This document shows positions 14,579-28,368 of a DNA stretch of 64,000 nucleotides, one piece after another; position 1 is the first letter of the stretch, and each line of letters begins with the position of its first letter. The DNA comes from Tetrahymena elliotti 4EA (lineage: Eukaryota > Ciliophora > Oligohymenophorea > Hymenostomatida > Tetrahymenidae), in assembly GCA_000231825.2 (NCBI GenBank), contig JH720312.1:248001-312000 (forward strand), given 5' to 3'. The notes under the pieces are model-generated. The model did no database searches. It was not told the DNA's origin and worked only from the letters and a program-made list of their open reading frames with translations. The position numbers and the translations under genes were made by a program.

Positions 14579-15679
14579 TCAATTTTTTGGCTTATAGAAC
14601 TCATAGTCGATATAACCCTTTTCTCCACCTTGATAAAAAGTTTGAACATCATAGTTAGAGTTAATTGGCCAATTATTTACGTATCTTTCAGGAAGATCAG
14701 GATTTGATATTGAGAGCTTTCCAAAAGCAACAGCCTAAGCTGTTTAGCTTTGAATGAGCTTCTCAGCCTCTTCAATAGATATACTGTCATTTGCGATTAT
14801 ATTTCCAGAATAATGTTTCCTTAAAGTATTAAAAAAGTCAGGTATCTACTAATCAAGAGTGACATTCAAACCTTTAGGAATAAAATTACCTATTCTTTCA
14901 GCATGTCTTCTTATTTCTACAAAAGCTAACTTTCTTTTTTCAAATTCCTAAAAGAGATACTTGCATAATTCAATAGGATTAGTGTCATACATATCCTGGA
15001 AGTTACCTGTTGGGGATATTCTAATAGCTGTTCTGTCAGGGCCAAAAACTGAGATCAAAGCATCTAAAACCTCTAAAGCAAATCTACTTCTATTTGGAAT
15101 AGATCCTCCATATTCATCAGTTCTATCATTAACACCATCTCTTAAAAATTAGTCTACTAAATAGCCATTAGCTCCATGCAACTAAATTCCATCAAAGCCA
15201 GCCTCTTTAGCATTTATAGCTCCCTGTTTGAACTAATTAACAATCTCTTTTATTTCAGGAATAGTTAATCTATGAGGAATATCGCTTCCAGGATCAGAGA
15301 GGGGAACATCAGTAGAAGAAACTACTTTTTTTCCTCCTGTGTATTCATGTTTTGCGGCTCTTCCACTGTGCCATATTTAAAGCACAATCAATCCTCCTTT
15401 ACTGTGAACTTTTTCAACAACTTTTTTCCATCCTAGCAATTATTCTTTAGAGTAGATACCACCAGAGCCAGGGAAAGCATTAGAAGCTAAGTCTATTTAA
15501 CTACATTCGGTAATAATTAAGCCATATGAAGAACGTTGGCTATAATATTCTGATACAATATCAGTAGGAACTCCAGTTTTAGGATCAGCTCTCATTCTAG
15601 TTAAGGGAGCAACTACTAATCTATTTTTAAGATTTAAAGCACCTAATTAGATAGCTGTATTTAGAACTTTTTTATCCAT
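14579..15679 (-). CDS. Old Yellow Enzyme family NADH:flavin oxidoreductase
   Basis: A single intronless frame of 366 codons runs from the ATG at 15679 to the TGA at 14579-14581, a typical length for this FMN-dependent enzyme. Enzymes of the family reduce activated C=C bonds of enals, enones or nitro compounds with NAD(P)H. The protein opens with the usual barrel entry (LGALNLKNRLVVAPLTRMRA). The substrate-binding His/Asn pair and catalytic Tyr are present in HGANGYLVDQFL (His168, Asn171, Tyr173), followed by the family block NDRTDEYGGS. TAA encodes Gln already at codon 11. HGANGYL resembles the bacterial and plant type more than fungal OYE, but this is judged from memory. It sits between two TmcB-like paralogues with no visible functional link. 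Likely cytosolic; the physiological substrate is unknown. Confidence 0.93.
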
Positions 15680-16387
15680 TTTTAAATTGAAAAACTCTTT
15701 TTGTTTTTGTTTTTACTATTTTGGGTAATTAATATTAATTAAGTTTTATCAATCTAATTCTTGCATTGCAGAAATTTATTTAAAGTAAAATAAAATTTAT
15801 GTGGATTTTATCTAGAAGGTATTTGGAGTATTTATTTTTATATTTAAATAAAATATTGTTCAATTCTGATTTTAATAATATAAATTGATTCCATTTTTAT
15901 AAAAGAAAGCCTATCATTTTTTTAATATGAAGTACTTACACTTGCAGCAGAAATAAATTGATGCTTTTTAAAAAATAGTGTCTAATATAATTTTGTAAAT
16001 AAAAAGCATTTCCAAATTTAAGAAATGTAAGAAGTATGCTAGAAATAATCTGGAATATTTAGAAGTATTTATTTTAAAATCTGATAACCACCAAAAGTAA
16101 ATTTACATGTAAAATATTTAAAACTTTTATTTATTTTAAATTACATTTTGCTTTATTCAAATTTTCTAAGACTTTATTTGAGAAGAGAACAAGTTAGATT
16201 TTTAATTTTTTAAACCTCAAAAACAAAAATGGATAAAAAAGTTTTTTAATTTTAAGAAAAGATAATTTTTGTTGTATATAAAATAGAATATGTTTTCTTA
16301 TTTTAGTTTTTTATTTTTTTAATTGAAAAATGTATTTAAATCTTAGATACTAGGGAGTGAATTAAATAGATAAATAATGTTTTGTTT
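15680..16387. other. Intergenic between oxidoreductase and copy C
   Basis: About 700 bp of AT-rich sequence without coding character. It should carry the oxidoreductase promoter and the 3' end of the copy C transcript. No specific motif was recognised. Confidence 0.55.
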
Positions 16388-19300
16388 TCAGTTGTATTTT
16401 CTCAGCTACTTAAGCATGTTTATTGTATTTTCATCTAACAGTTTTTCATAAGGTATTAAGGTTAACGTAAAATTAATATCAACAATATCACTCGAAACTT
16501 TTTTTGTGTAGATTATTATGACAGCAAAAGTAATTAAGGCTAATATTGGAAGCAATACTAAAAAATAGACTTTGAAAGCAGTCAAATATATATCTGATCT
16601 ATCTTAAAATGCAGCATTAAAGAGATTGACTACAGTATTAATAGAGTTTATTGGGGCATAAAATCCTTTAGTTATTAATTCAGTATGTATAGTTGAGTTT
16701 ATAATCTTAAGCATTTGATTTTAAGTAGCTTAATTGTATGTAAAATTACTAGAAGAAAGATATTCTTTGAGAGAATCTCCATAGTGTATGTATTAATTTA
16801 TAACTCCAATAACACCATTTTCTAAAATACTCTTTGTTTAAGTGTTATTCTCACATATAGATTTTAATAAAAAACTATAATAAGTGTTAAAATCGTTATG
16901 TATTTATCCCGTTTCTAATGAACAAACATCGTTTTGTAATACATTAAATATTTAGTTTTTATAATAACTTTTCAATTAAGTTTATTAAGAAAGTAAATTA
17001 ATAAAATTAGATTCAAATACTTACAAAACTGAGATTTAATCCTTATAATATTCATATACTTAAGTCATGTTCTGCTTAGGAAGCGATTTTATATTATTCT
17101 CTAAATATAATTAAGTGAGTAAAAGCTGGCTAACTAAAACAAAAGAATTAGCAGCTCTTATTGTATCCATAATAGTATAATATATTTCACAGGCTTTTTA
17201 AAAGTTTTTGTTTTATTAATTAGCAATTAGCAAAGCAGACCCTACAAAAAGTATACCTGTCATAAATATTGATCCTCCTATTATTATTTACTTATAGTTA
17301 AAGATTCTCTTACTGATAAAGCTAGATGATAAAACTCTGAGTTTTTAGTTTTTTGATGTTTAATATTTATTTAAATTCAACTAATTTTATTATTTTTATT
17401 TTGATGAGCTTTTCATCAATTTGACACTCTTTTTTAAAGGACTTTGAGGTTATTCGGCTGCACTTATTTTTAGATTTGATTCTTATTGATTGCGATTTTT
17501 AGAAAAAGATGCCATTTCTTATTATTGTTCATTTTCTCTAAAATTTGAAATTTCATGAAGGAAATTGACTTTTAGCCAATCTTCTTTTGCACTTTTTAAG
17601 TGTTTAAGACAGCCTTCTAATTTTTATGCTTCACATTCTATTTCATTAGTGTTGATTCTTGATATTAGAATAATAACCTTTTATTTGTAAAGATTAATTC
17701 TCTATATAATTAAGATAATCGCCATGAAACAGAAGCTACTTAAACCTATACTACAATAGAATAGTATGTTCAAACTAGAAATTTCATCTTCACTTTCTAT
17801 TAGTAGTACATTCATTTCATCTTTGATAATAGTAAACGTTTACTGATTCATATAAACATGATTTGAAACCATAAAGTAAAAACCATCTGCATTAAAAAGG
17901 AGCTTAGGTGATGCAGAATTGCTAACCTAACAAGTTAGAAGAGAGCTACTTTCTTATAGAAAAAATCCTTCAATAAATTTAGTTTACACATTGAAGAATT
18001 ATCTACAATATTATAATAAAAAGGTTAGATTTAAAATATTTTTAAGCATACGAAAGAATTAATTAAAAAGAAATAATAAATAAATAAATATCAAAGCAAT
18101 TATTTACTAATTTGAAAAAAGCTCTAAATTTAATGTCTTTTGTGGATGTTTCTATGCATAACTAAATAGAGCAGGAGATAAATAATTCATAAATCCATTA
18201 TAATATTTGCTGTTGTAAACACAAGAGTAGCTTTCAATAGGAGCAAGTTAATATATTATATTTAAATTATAAATAGGAGATGGCTATTTCATTAGAAATA
18301 AATTATAAGCAGAATTTGTTTAGTTGGCAAATATTTGCTAAGATGTTGCTGTTGAAAAGCTATTAATTAAACCCATTTTTATTTGATTTAAGAAATCTAC
18401 TACAATCTGATAGAAAATAAAACTAAATAGAATTATAACTCCCAAGAAAAATACTATTAATTTAAAGAAAGTATTTAAATAAATTTATAGCAAAAAAAAA
18501 ATGTCAAATTAAATTCATAATAGTAAAAAATAAAAAATTACTAAAAAGTGCAAGCATGAGGAGTTAGTTTGTTAAGGAAGAATTTCTGTGAATTATTTCC
18601 TATATTATTTATTAACTAAAGTTATTCAATTTACTTCCTCTTGAAGTGACTGTTTAAGAAGGACCGATATTCTATTTTTGTATATTTTATTTTTCAATCT
18701 TGATTTATGAACCAATTTATCCTTGATAATTTATGGAAGAAGAGGAACTTTTACTATTTTTGTTGAGGCTTTTTGAATCCTATACAACCATTTTTTAAGC
18801 ATTATCAATCAATTTATTCCATTAGCTAACTTCGTCTTATTGCTAAGAGTCATCTTTAAAAATATTTAATTGAGAATTACTTTTAAATATGTTTAACTTT
18901 TCTTTAATTCTCTCAATCTTTCTAAGAGAATCACTACTCATTTTACGAATTTTTATTTTGTTTAAATTGCTACTTTCTTTGACGGGCATTAGAGTTTCTT
19001 AACTTTGTATCTATCTCGGACTTATAATCGTATAAGTATTTTACTAAATATCTTCTTAGTGTATTCTATTTGAATTAATACTGTTCATATATTAGTCGTT
19101 TTCGATCTACTCTTTTTCATTTTAAGGATGAAGGTCCAAATCTTATTTTTCTAAAATTTATTTGTTATATAAATGAAAAATAATTAATGTAACAATTTAC
19201 TTTTTAAATCTTTGAATAAAAACATGTTTGACTCATCTTTGATTCTGTTTATTTAATTATCATTTTAATATTTAGATGTATCATCAGGACTTAAGATATA

Positions 19301-22300
19301 AGATAAATCTTTTTGGCTTACTGATTAATTATTAATATTACTATTAATGTTAAAGTTGAAGCTATTTAAGCTTGAAGAATTGTTAGTAGCCTTTGCTTTT
19401 TTAGTCTAAAAATTTATAGCTTGCTTTTATGTCTAATTAACTTATAAATCTGTTTGATTTTAGTTTTTTTAAATTTAGTTTTATTGTAAGTAGTTATTCT
19501 AATCCACTTTGAAGCCGAAATCTGATATTCTATTTTAAATTCTTTGGCTTTCTACTTTTTTTAATTTTGTCTATTTTGTAATTGAATTCAAAGAGTTAAA
19601 ATTATCTATCTCTTAAGAACTCTCAAAGTAGGTTTAGTTTTGTTGGTTAATTTCATTAAATGATGGTATGCTAGTCTATTCTGAATAAGTTAACTTTTCT
19701 TTAGTCTAAATAGAAGGTAATAATTGTCCATCTCCAATGCTTTGAGTTTTTTATGAATCAAACTCTAATTAATTCCTGTATCTCTCAGTCTTACCATTTT
19801 ATTTCAATACTTTTGAAGTCAAATCAGTTTTTTCTAATATCTCCATTATATAGACTGTTTTTTTCTATATATTTTATTGATTTTAATCTTGATAGGAATA
19901 AATCTTTTTTTGCAGATTAAATATAATAGAAAACTAGCAAAATACATGCTCTTCATCATAGTCCTATTAAAAATTAATTTATATTTTAAGTTTTAAAAGA
20001 ATTAAAATGTATTCAAAATCATTAAAAACTAAGAAGCTTGTGCTCATTTTTATAAGCTCAAATGAGCATAGAGTATTTATTACTTTCAGGGTAGATTGCT
20101 TCTAAAAAATATAAAAAATTAAAAAATTTCTACTAAAATTTTCTCAAACTTTTGAGCAAAATTTTTTTTATTGCAAGACACACTTTGCACTCGCATTATT
20201 TAAGATAATATCAAATTGAAATAAAAGTAAGATAACAAAATAATTTTTCTTTGAAGAATTTCATAACTTAAATATTTTTTGAAAAAATAATTTGTAAATT
20301 ATTTCTGAAAAAAAAAATTATCATATTTTATATCCATAATCTTATGAGTTTGATTACAATTTATTAAATTTCTATTAGAGTATTTAAGAAATTTTAACAA
20401 ATTTAATAGCACTTATAGTGGTAAATTAGAAAAAAAAAAATGAATTTTATGTTTTAGATTTTAAAATTGATCAAAAATAGGTGAAATATTACAAATTGAA
20501 TACCTTTTAGTGTTGCTAAAAGAACTGATCAATTGATTCTGATGCTTTAGAGAATTATTTCTCAGTATTTGAAGTTTTCTTAAATATATTGGAATCAAAC
20601 TAATTTTAGAACATACTGTTTAGATGAAAGATTCTTATTGGCAAAAACAAGTCACTGTTTTGATTTAAGCAAATTTATTAATGTTAATCAAATAATGAAG
20701 CATCTATGATTAAATTTGCCTGATTTTAAGGAATTTTTAATTTTTTATACATTTTAACAGCACTTTATTAACTCTGTAAGTACTTTTTTACAATTTACCT
20801 AATTTAAGGAATGAGCAAATAGATGTTAAATTTAAATAAAAATGATTTCAACTCTATGATTTGATCTCCCTTTTTCAAAAAAATTATTAATAAATGAAAA
20901 AATTTCTAGTTATCATACAGCAATAGGATGAGGTCCTTCTATGTGAAATAGTTATTTAATTTGCTTTTCATATTTATCTCTTTTTTAAAATATTAAGTTG
21001 AACATGTTTTATGTAATACTTTGAATTTATCCTGATTCATCAAAAACAATATAGTCTCTTTGTTGTGTTGTCTTTAAGAGGATTGCTTAAAGACAAAAAT
21101 CATCTGATATGTTTTAATAATTATGTAAATACAAATTAATTGGTTCAATGAATGAATCTTTATTTTTTATAAAAGTTTATATTTTGTCAGAAATAAGTGG
21201 AGAAAATCCTCTTTATATCATATTATTAACACAATCATCATGAATTTAACTGATGTAAAGAGGCATAAGCTAATTTATTTTGTTAATTTGACAAAAATCT
21301 TTATAAGCATATCCAAAAAAATGAGATAACTTTTCAGTCTTTTAGCTAATTATTTTCCCCAAATCTTAGGATAAGCTTATTTACATTGTTTATAAATTCC
21401 CCTAAACTATATTGTAGCTGTTAATAATAATCTATTATTTCTAAAGATCTCTATTATATAAAGCACTATACAACTATGAAAATTTAAAAGCTGATAAATA
21501 GTCAGATGTAACTGTACATTTGTATATTTCGATGATCTAAAAAATATAATGAAAATAATTTATTTATCTATTAAGAGTTCGTTAAATTATGAATTTTATT
21601 TACCTTAGTCAATGTTATATTAGAAGTAACTGTGACTTTATTTGAAATATTCTAAAAATATTTTCTTTGTAGGTTCTAAATCTTTTTTGAATTCTTTGAT
21701 AATTCAGTAGCCACATTATAAAAACTTGCAATATCTAGCTTCTCGAATTTAAGTAATTATCTCCAAAATGTTATTTTTTTCTCAATAAAGAAAGACAATT
21801 CAGGAATAATTTATTTAACTATTTCATCTGTATGAAATACCTAACTAGGCTCAAGTTCTTCCTAAATTGTTTCTTAATAGTTATCCACTATTTTAGTTTT
21901 AATGTACATTTTTTGATTCATATTCATTATTTTTTCAATCTTACTAGCTAAAACATTTTTTATAAGGTCAAAATAGAAGCTTGTGTTTTTTGTATGAGAA
22001 ATAAACTTTTTTAATTCATAATAAGCTTTAGTAGGTCTATTTCTTGTTCTTGTTAAATACGTTATGTATTTCAAATAAATCTATTCAATCAATTAAGAAT
22101 CCACATTTTTTAGGTTGGACTTAAGAGTCCTATAAAATATTTATTCTATAAGAATATAAACATCTTCATGGTTTAAATTATCTTTCTTATCTTTAAAATT
22201 ACTAGTCTTACATATGCAGTCTAACTCAGTACAATATTAGTGATGTAGATTCAACATCTTAAAGATCTTAAATTTGCTATTTTCATCCTTCATTTATTAA

Positions 22301-23592
22301 TTGGTCAATTTAAACAATAGTTCTAGATAATCGTTTAAATAGTATAACTTCTGATCCCTAATATTTTTTATTAAAACTTGATTAAATTTGGTTTCTTAAA
22401 ACTAACTTATCATTTAAATAGGATTTGTTAAAAGAAAAGAATATTTAAAATATAAGCAATTCATATTAATTATTAAATATTAGTCATTCATTGTTAATGT
22501 AGTATTTTGCTTTGGCTGATGTTTGTTATTTACTGTTAAAGCTTTAAAAATCAAAATTAAATTGAAAATGAAAAACTACCTCTTTTTTTTGCTGAGATCT
22601 AAGAAAATGAGATCGAATGATTACTAAGCTTGTATGGACCTTAATACAAAGAATAGCATGCTAGAAAATATTAAAATCAAAAATAAAATAGAATAAGAAA
22701 CTAAGATATTTGAGTAATTCCATAATGCTAAAATTAGTAAGCTAATAGCATAGTAGGAAGTTAGAAAAGTATAGATTATATTTAATATCTCATGAGTATA
22801 GGGACAGGTGTAAATCAAATCAAAGATTTAAACAATAGCTATAATAAAGCCTAAAGTATAGCAAATAGCATCACTATCATATATAAAGAAAAAGAACATA
22901 AACAAAAAAAAGCACGCCTGCTGTACTATTTGCAAATAAGAGAATACTCTTTTGATTAATACTTTTTCATCAAATTAGTAATTCCTATAAAAGTAAGAAA
23001 CAACTAGTCCAGTGAATATGGTCTATATACACCCTATAAAAGGCAAAATTATGAGGTAGAGTGGTTTTTCAGAGCAAATTGTATGTGCAAGAGAGCCAAC
23101 GGTAAAGTTTCTTCCATTACAAGATAGCATTGAGAAATTTATTTCCAAAAATGGTATCTAAAACAGGAAATAATAAAATGTAAAAAATATATTGAGGACT
23201 TAATTAATACTCACAAATATATTTTATTTCTACTTCAGCCATTCTTAGTGAAATATTCTTAAAAATGTCAGTAAGCTTACATAAACATAATAGAAGTATA
23301 TTATGAATTATATTATTCCAAATCCCACTAAAGTCAGGGTGTTGTTTCCCTTTAATTTAAATAAATACATTCCTGTAGAAACTTCATTTACTTTTGCTAA
23401 AGCATAGAATTAATCATCATATATAGGTTTAGTTTATTCATTATTGAAAAAATATCCATTTATTTAGAAAAAGTAAACGCATATGAGTAGAACGTAAAGG
23501 GGAAGAGGTATATTAAAATTAGGCTGATCCTCTATGATTTAAACAACTGTTTAAAAATAGCTCTTAAAGGCTCTATTTATAAAGCTGGCCAT
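16388..23592 (-). CDS. TmcB-like multi-pass membrane protein with PAS-like domain (copy C)
   Basis: This is the third and most clearly readable paralogue. The start is the ATG at 23592 (MASFINRAFKSYFQTVVQ) and the stop the TGA at 16388. The first exon reads open for almost 2 kb (about 21612-23592). It encodes about eight membrane segments, the His/Cys cluster at 22207-22245 (HHQYCTELDCICK) and TPR-like helices (RTRNRPTKAYYELKKF). An intron follows near 21545-21610. The PAS-like domain is near 20930-21320 (INQLMPLYISQIHDDCVNNM). A long Gln/Asn/Ser-rich cytosolic linker covers about 18600-20550. The C-terminal half has membrane segments near 18420, 17700, 17260 and 16550 around an extracellular or lumenal domain. 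It ends in the family tail (INFTLTLIPYEKLLDENT). Internal exon borders are partly approximate. Confidence 0.77.
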
Positions 23593-25113
23593 TTAATTAA
23601 GCAATTATGTATTACTTTGTTTATTTCGTTGATAATTATTAGTATTCTTCTTTCAACTCTTACATAAATTAAAAATAAAAATATCAGAGTGATAATTAAC
23701 TAAATTCTCTACTAATTCAAACACAATAAGTAGCTCAAAAGTTATTTTAATAAATGTTATTTAAATTATCTAATAAAACTACAAAATTTTTTCCAACACT
23801 TTTCAAATTATTTTGTATGATTAATTTGTATTTTATATTTTTCAGAGATTGTTTGCATTTGCATGATATGTATCTGCTTGTTGTAGCTTTTTTTAATTAA
23901 TTAATAAAAATAACTCTCTCCACAATTAATAATTAAAATTATTATTTTCAATTAAAAAAAATATATTTTCTGTTCTTTTTCACAAACTAAAAGCCATTTT
24001 CTTTTTAATAAAGAAATCTCCTCCCTATTTAAAATATAAAAGATACTTACATTAAAAAATTACATTTTTATAATGCTTATTATGAATGAATTATTTATTT
24101 TATGTTTAAATTAAGTATTTTAATCATAAGCATTCTAAAAAAGTATTCAACAACAATTTACTATTCTTTTAAATAGTTTTAAAATCTGATTTATTTTCAA
24201 TCACTATTACCTGTATTTTTAAACTTTAAAACATTTCACTACATACTATTCTGATAATTAAAAAATAATTCATTATGATGTTTTTACTTGACTTCTAGCT
24301 TTTTTTAAATAAAATTCAATTCTTGGAAATAAAAAAATTTTAATACTAACAATTTTTTTAAATTAGAGCAAACATCTCAAAAATTGTAGATTATTGTAAA
24401 TATTATTTACTTTATATCATTTAAATATAATCAATAAAATTTATGGTTGTGAAAGTTGATTTCTCTGTGAAAATGACACTTGAAAAAAGAAATAATTATT
24501 AAATTCCTATTTTTAGGTTTTAAATTTTTTACATTAATCAATTTAAGAAATTAAGATTTGTGAAAATAAGAAAATACAATTTAGATTTTCAAACAAAATT
24601 TGATCAGAGTAAATACAACAAAGTAAATTTCATACAAATCATTAATATAATGACTTCTGATTTAAATTGTTTTAAATTTTTCTTTCAAATGAAAATACTG
24701 AATCAAGAAGTAAAAAAAATAGAAAAATATTATTTATTTCAAAATAAGGTATTTTGAAAATGATCAATTATATTAGACATTTTTTTTAAATTGTGGAATC
24801 TTCAATTTTTTTGTTTTTTTATTAAATATTTAGTGTAAGTACATTCATGTTTGTGATTAAGAAAAGGATTTATGAATTAAATTACATTTAATTTTTAAAT
24901 AAACTAAAAATAAATTATTTGAAATGTGAAATCAAATTTTTTATTACTCTCAAAATAACATTTTGAGGTTTATTTTAAAAATAAATATTTACTTTTGATT
25001 GTAAACTTTTTTGACATTTTACTTTGATAAAGAAAGAAACAAAAAACTCATTTTTATTTATAAAGATATGTAATGACTTATTAAATTAAAATAATTGAAA
25101 ATTTTTAATACTA
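23593..25113. other. Intergenic, upstream of copy C
   Basis: About 1.5 kb of AT-rich sequence. A 65-codon frame at 24560-24757 opens without an ATG and has no recognisable features, so I do not call it a gene. The region should hold the copy C promoter and the 3' untranslated region of the TauE/SafE gene. Confidence 0.55.
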
Positions 25114-27047
25114 TCATTGGGCTTCACAAAAAGGTATTTAGCTGACCAAGCTATCCCATCCATATCTGACTCCTTTTTTTGAGAGATAAATTATAAAAGA
25201 AATGATATTTAATATAGCAAGCCCCAAAACCATAAATATTATTAAATAGCTCGCCTTCTTTTTTTCCACAAAGCTATATATCAACTTAGCACAAAAGAAT
25301 CCACCTATAAATGCCAAAATACTAAAAAGAATGATCTATTCTACATTTAAGTAATTATTAGTGAAAACCTAAATAATTGTAGTTGTAGAAATAAAGAAAT
25401 AGTTAAATCCGCATGTTGCTGCAGCTACTTAGGGCTAAACTCCTTATGCCAACAAAATGGGAACAAGTGCTAACCCAGCTCCTACACCAAATGTACCAGC
25501 AAGCATACCAGCAGTCAAACCTAGTATTTAAAATATTTCAAAAGTTTTGATAGAGAAAATATAAATGAATAAAAATAAATAAATGAAAGAAATAAATTTG
25601 TAAACTGAGAAGACAGCATTTAAAAATTGTATGCTTTTTTTATAACAAAATATAAAATCGATAATTAGAGATATCAAATTTATCTCGATTTCATCCAAAA
25701 AAAGTTAAGAAAGTTAGTCTTCTTAATCAACTAAAAGTAAAAAAGTTAAAAAAAATAAAAACCTGCTAATGAAATTTTTGCATAAATCAAGCCATTTGTA
25801 AAATCTAAATCGCCAGCAAACTCTTCTTATAAATTATACTTTTCAACCATAATTTTTTTATTTTTCTCCCATTTTAAAAGAAAGAATCTAATTACAAAAA
25901 TAGCAGCAACTGCTACTAGTAATATCCCTGCATTAGTAATCCAATAGCTAGTAGTGCAAGTTGTAACACCAATAAAGCTTTTTAACCCTTTTCCACCTCT
26001 TATAAAAACAAGCATTTAAACTGAAATGAAAACAACTACTAGCAAAATAAGCTTCTTAGTGGGTACTTATTTGTATTCTTCTTTGTAAAATTCTTCTAAT
26101 TCTTCTGTTTCTTCTCCCTCAGCAAAACTTTTTTTTTATTCTACCATACTTTATCTAAGAGCCTTTGATGATGTTCTTAGCACACTTTCTTAATTTGTTT
26201 CTTCTGGCTAGAAGTAAGAGCTTGATCTTTCCATAGCTACTTGTTCTTCAATTTGCTACTACCTTGATAGAGCTCTATAAGTAGATTAAGGATTGTAGGT
26301 ATTTTATTTATCTTTTATCCTACTATTGTTATATACAGCATTTTATTAATTTTTAGCATTTATTTCATTTTGAAGATCAGATTCCTCATCTAATCTAGAA
26401 TCATTAATACTAGAGTCATAGTTAATTCCTTCTACACTATTTTCAACTTTGGTTGTATCTTATTTATAATAGATAACTTAACTTTTATTTCCTTATTTTT
26501 CTTAATCATTATCTAAAAGACTCTCACCTTTCAAAGATGTTTCTTGCTCTTTTTTTAATTTATACAAATGCAATCCCTTTTTAAACATGTAAGGAGAAAC
26601 AGAGGTTAGAAAGCATATGAAAAGAATACCAGCAGCTATTTCTGGTAGGAGAATATTTAAGAAAATACCAATGTTAGTTCCTAAAAGTACCATTGGATTA
26701 ATCATTAAGACAATATTATAATCAATAATTGGTTTGTCTTAAGTTGGATGCTTCTTAAAAATAAGAAGTGTTGAATTAGCTAAACAACTTCCAAACAAGA
26801 TACAGTATGATATAAATGTGGCAACTTTTGTGTCATAATTCAACATTAGCATAATCAGAGGTACTTTAACTATACCACCTCCTAATCCTCCAACATTTCC
26901 AACACCTACTATTAATGGAACTATTAAATATGTTATAACATCTAAAGCTGTAGGAGGCCAAACAGAGCTGTGAAGACATGTCTAATCTGAGCTACAGTAA
27001 AAGTTAAAGTCACAATCACTATCTGATGAACAAGAAATGACAGTCAT
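25114..27047 (-). CDS. TauE/SafE family membrane transporter (paralogue 1)
   Basis: Two exons (25763-27047 and 25114-25520) are joined across a 242-bp GT...AG intron. Together they give 564 codons ending in TGA, predicting 563 residues. TauE/SafE proteins export or import sulfite, sulfonates or related organic anions through two homologous bundles of about four helices. Each half has its glycine-rich signature here: GNVGGLGGGIVKVP near residue 50 and LAGTFGVGAGLALVPILL in exon 2. A short Cys-rich N-terminus (CSSDSDCDFNFYCSSDQTC) precedes the first helix. A long Gln/Ser/Glu-rich hydrophilic loop of about 170 residues separates the halves. The paralogue at 33233-35141 has the same exon structure, including a second exon of exactly the same length (407 nt). 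The substrate cannot be read from sequence. Confidence 0.88.
25521..25762 (-). other. Intron of TauE/SafE paralogue 1
   Basis: The donor GTTTTTATT follows GCAG, and the acceptor ...TACTAG precedes GTTTGAC. Removing it keeps frame and joins the two transporter halves, matching the homologous intron of paralogue 2. Confidence 0.85.
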
Positions 27048-28368
27048 TTTTCTTAAACAATAAGTAGAGAAATTTTTTTTTGTTTTTACTTAATTTGTTT
27101 CTTCCTTAGACTATTTTTAGTAATAAATCTTAATGAAAATAAATTATTTAATTAGTTAATTAAAACATTCCACCACAATTTAAGATTTGTTAAAGTGTAA
27201 AAGACATTGAATGATTGAATAATATTACATCTTTATTATTTTCGCTTTCTAACTAATTAATAAAAGAAAAGTACCCCTTTTTTTTCATGATCCGGTAAAA
27301 GAGAAAAAAAAAGTTGTTTACAGATTACATAGATTACATTATCACATTTAATAGTATTTGAGAAAATGGGATATTTAATATTTTCAATTAATCTTTACTT
27401 CTATAATCTTATATTTTTATTTCAAAAAAATTGAACAAACACATGAGAATAAAAATAATTTCATGTTCTAAGAAAAAGCTAATTTTATGAATTTATTAAT
27501 TAATAAAAAAAGAATAATTCTCAACGAGTTTGTTACCTAATAACATCTATTTTTCTTTTTTTTAACTTTTTTAAAACCCTTATTTTTATAAATTATTTTA
27601 ATTCTATTCCATTTTTTTAATGTTAAAAAATTTTATTTGTTTCAACAACAGTAATATTTTTTAATAAAATTAAAGTATTTGTCTTTTACAAAGACAACAA
27701 ATATAATTTATCATCTAAATTATTTTGAAAAATTTTGATTAAATTCGATAAAAGTAATTCAAAAACATGCATGCTATATCTTAACAAAATTTGGTATAGT
27801 TTTAAATTAATAGATTGCTAATAATAAGAACATAATTAAACTTCATCTGTTAGTTGATAAATAATTTATGATAAATAAAAATTTATTCTAACTTTTTGCA
27901 CAAATATTTAAATTTCCTTTTCAGAACAAAGGAAACTCTTCTGTCATAAAGTTTTAATCAGTTCATACAGAAAATTTTCAAATATTCATAATATACTTAC
28001 TTTTAATAATTACTATTATCTATTTAATATTTAAAGAGATAATCTGCTATTTAAAAGAGAGAAGACATAATATTTAAATTTAAATGATAAACTTAAATTT
28101 TATATTCAACATTGAACTAACAATTCATGAAAATATATTTTACCACAAGATGATTCATAAACAAATCATGAAAATAGACTTAATAAAAAAGTTTATTGGT
28201 AAAGACTTTAAATACATTTTGTATACATAAATTTTTGAATTAACAATAAATTTATTTTATCTTTCGAAATTTATTTATTTATTTTATCTTTTGAAATTTA
28301 TTTTTTTTGAATAATTTAAATTTAAAATAATTTAAGTATTTACAATTGTTTTTTTATTTTTTGTTTTT
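27048..28368. other. Intergenic with imperfect 27-bp repeat
   Basis: About 1.3 kb of AT-rich sequence between the TauE/SafE start and the stop of the Cys-rich receptor. No gene seen. Near 28251-28305, just past the receptor stop, two copies of a TTTATTTTATCTTT(C/T)GAAATTTATT unit lie in tandem, 27 bp apart. Confidence 0.55.

Noticed and set aside
24560..24757. 65-codon plus-strand frame
   Set aside because: No ATG start, no domain, no splice context; it looks like a chance open frame in intergenic DNA.
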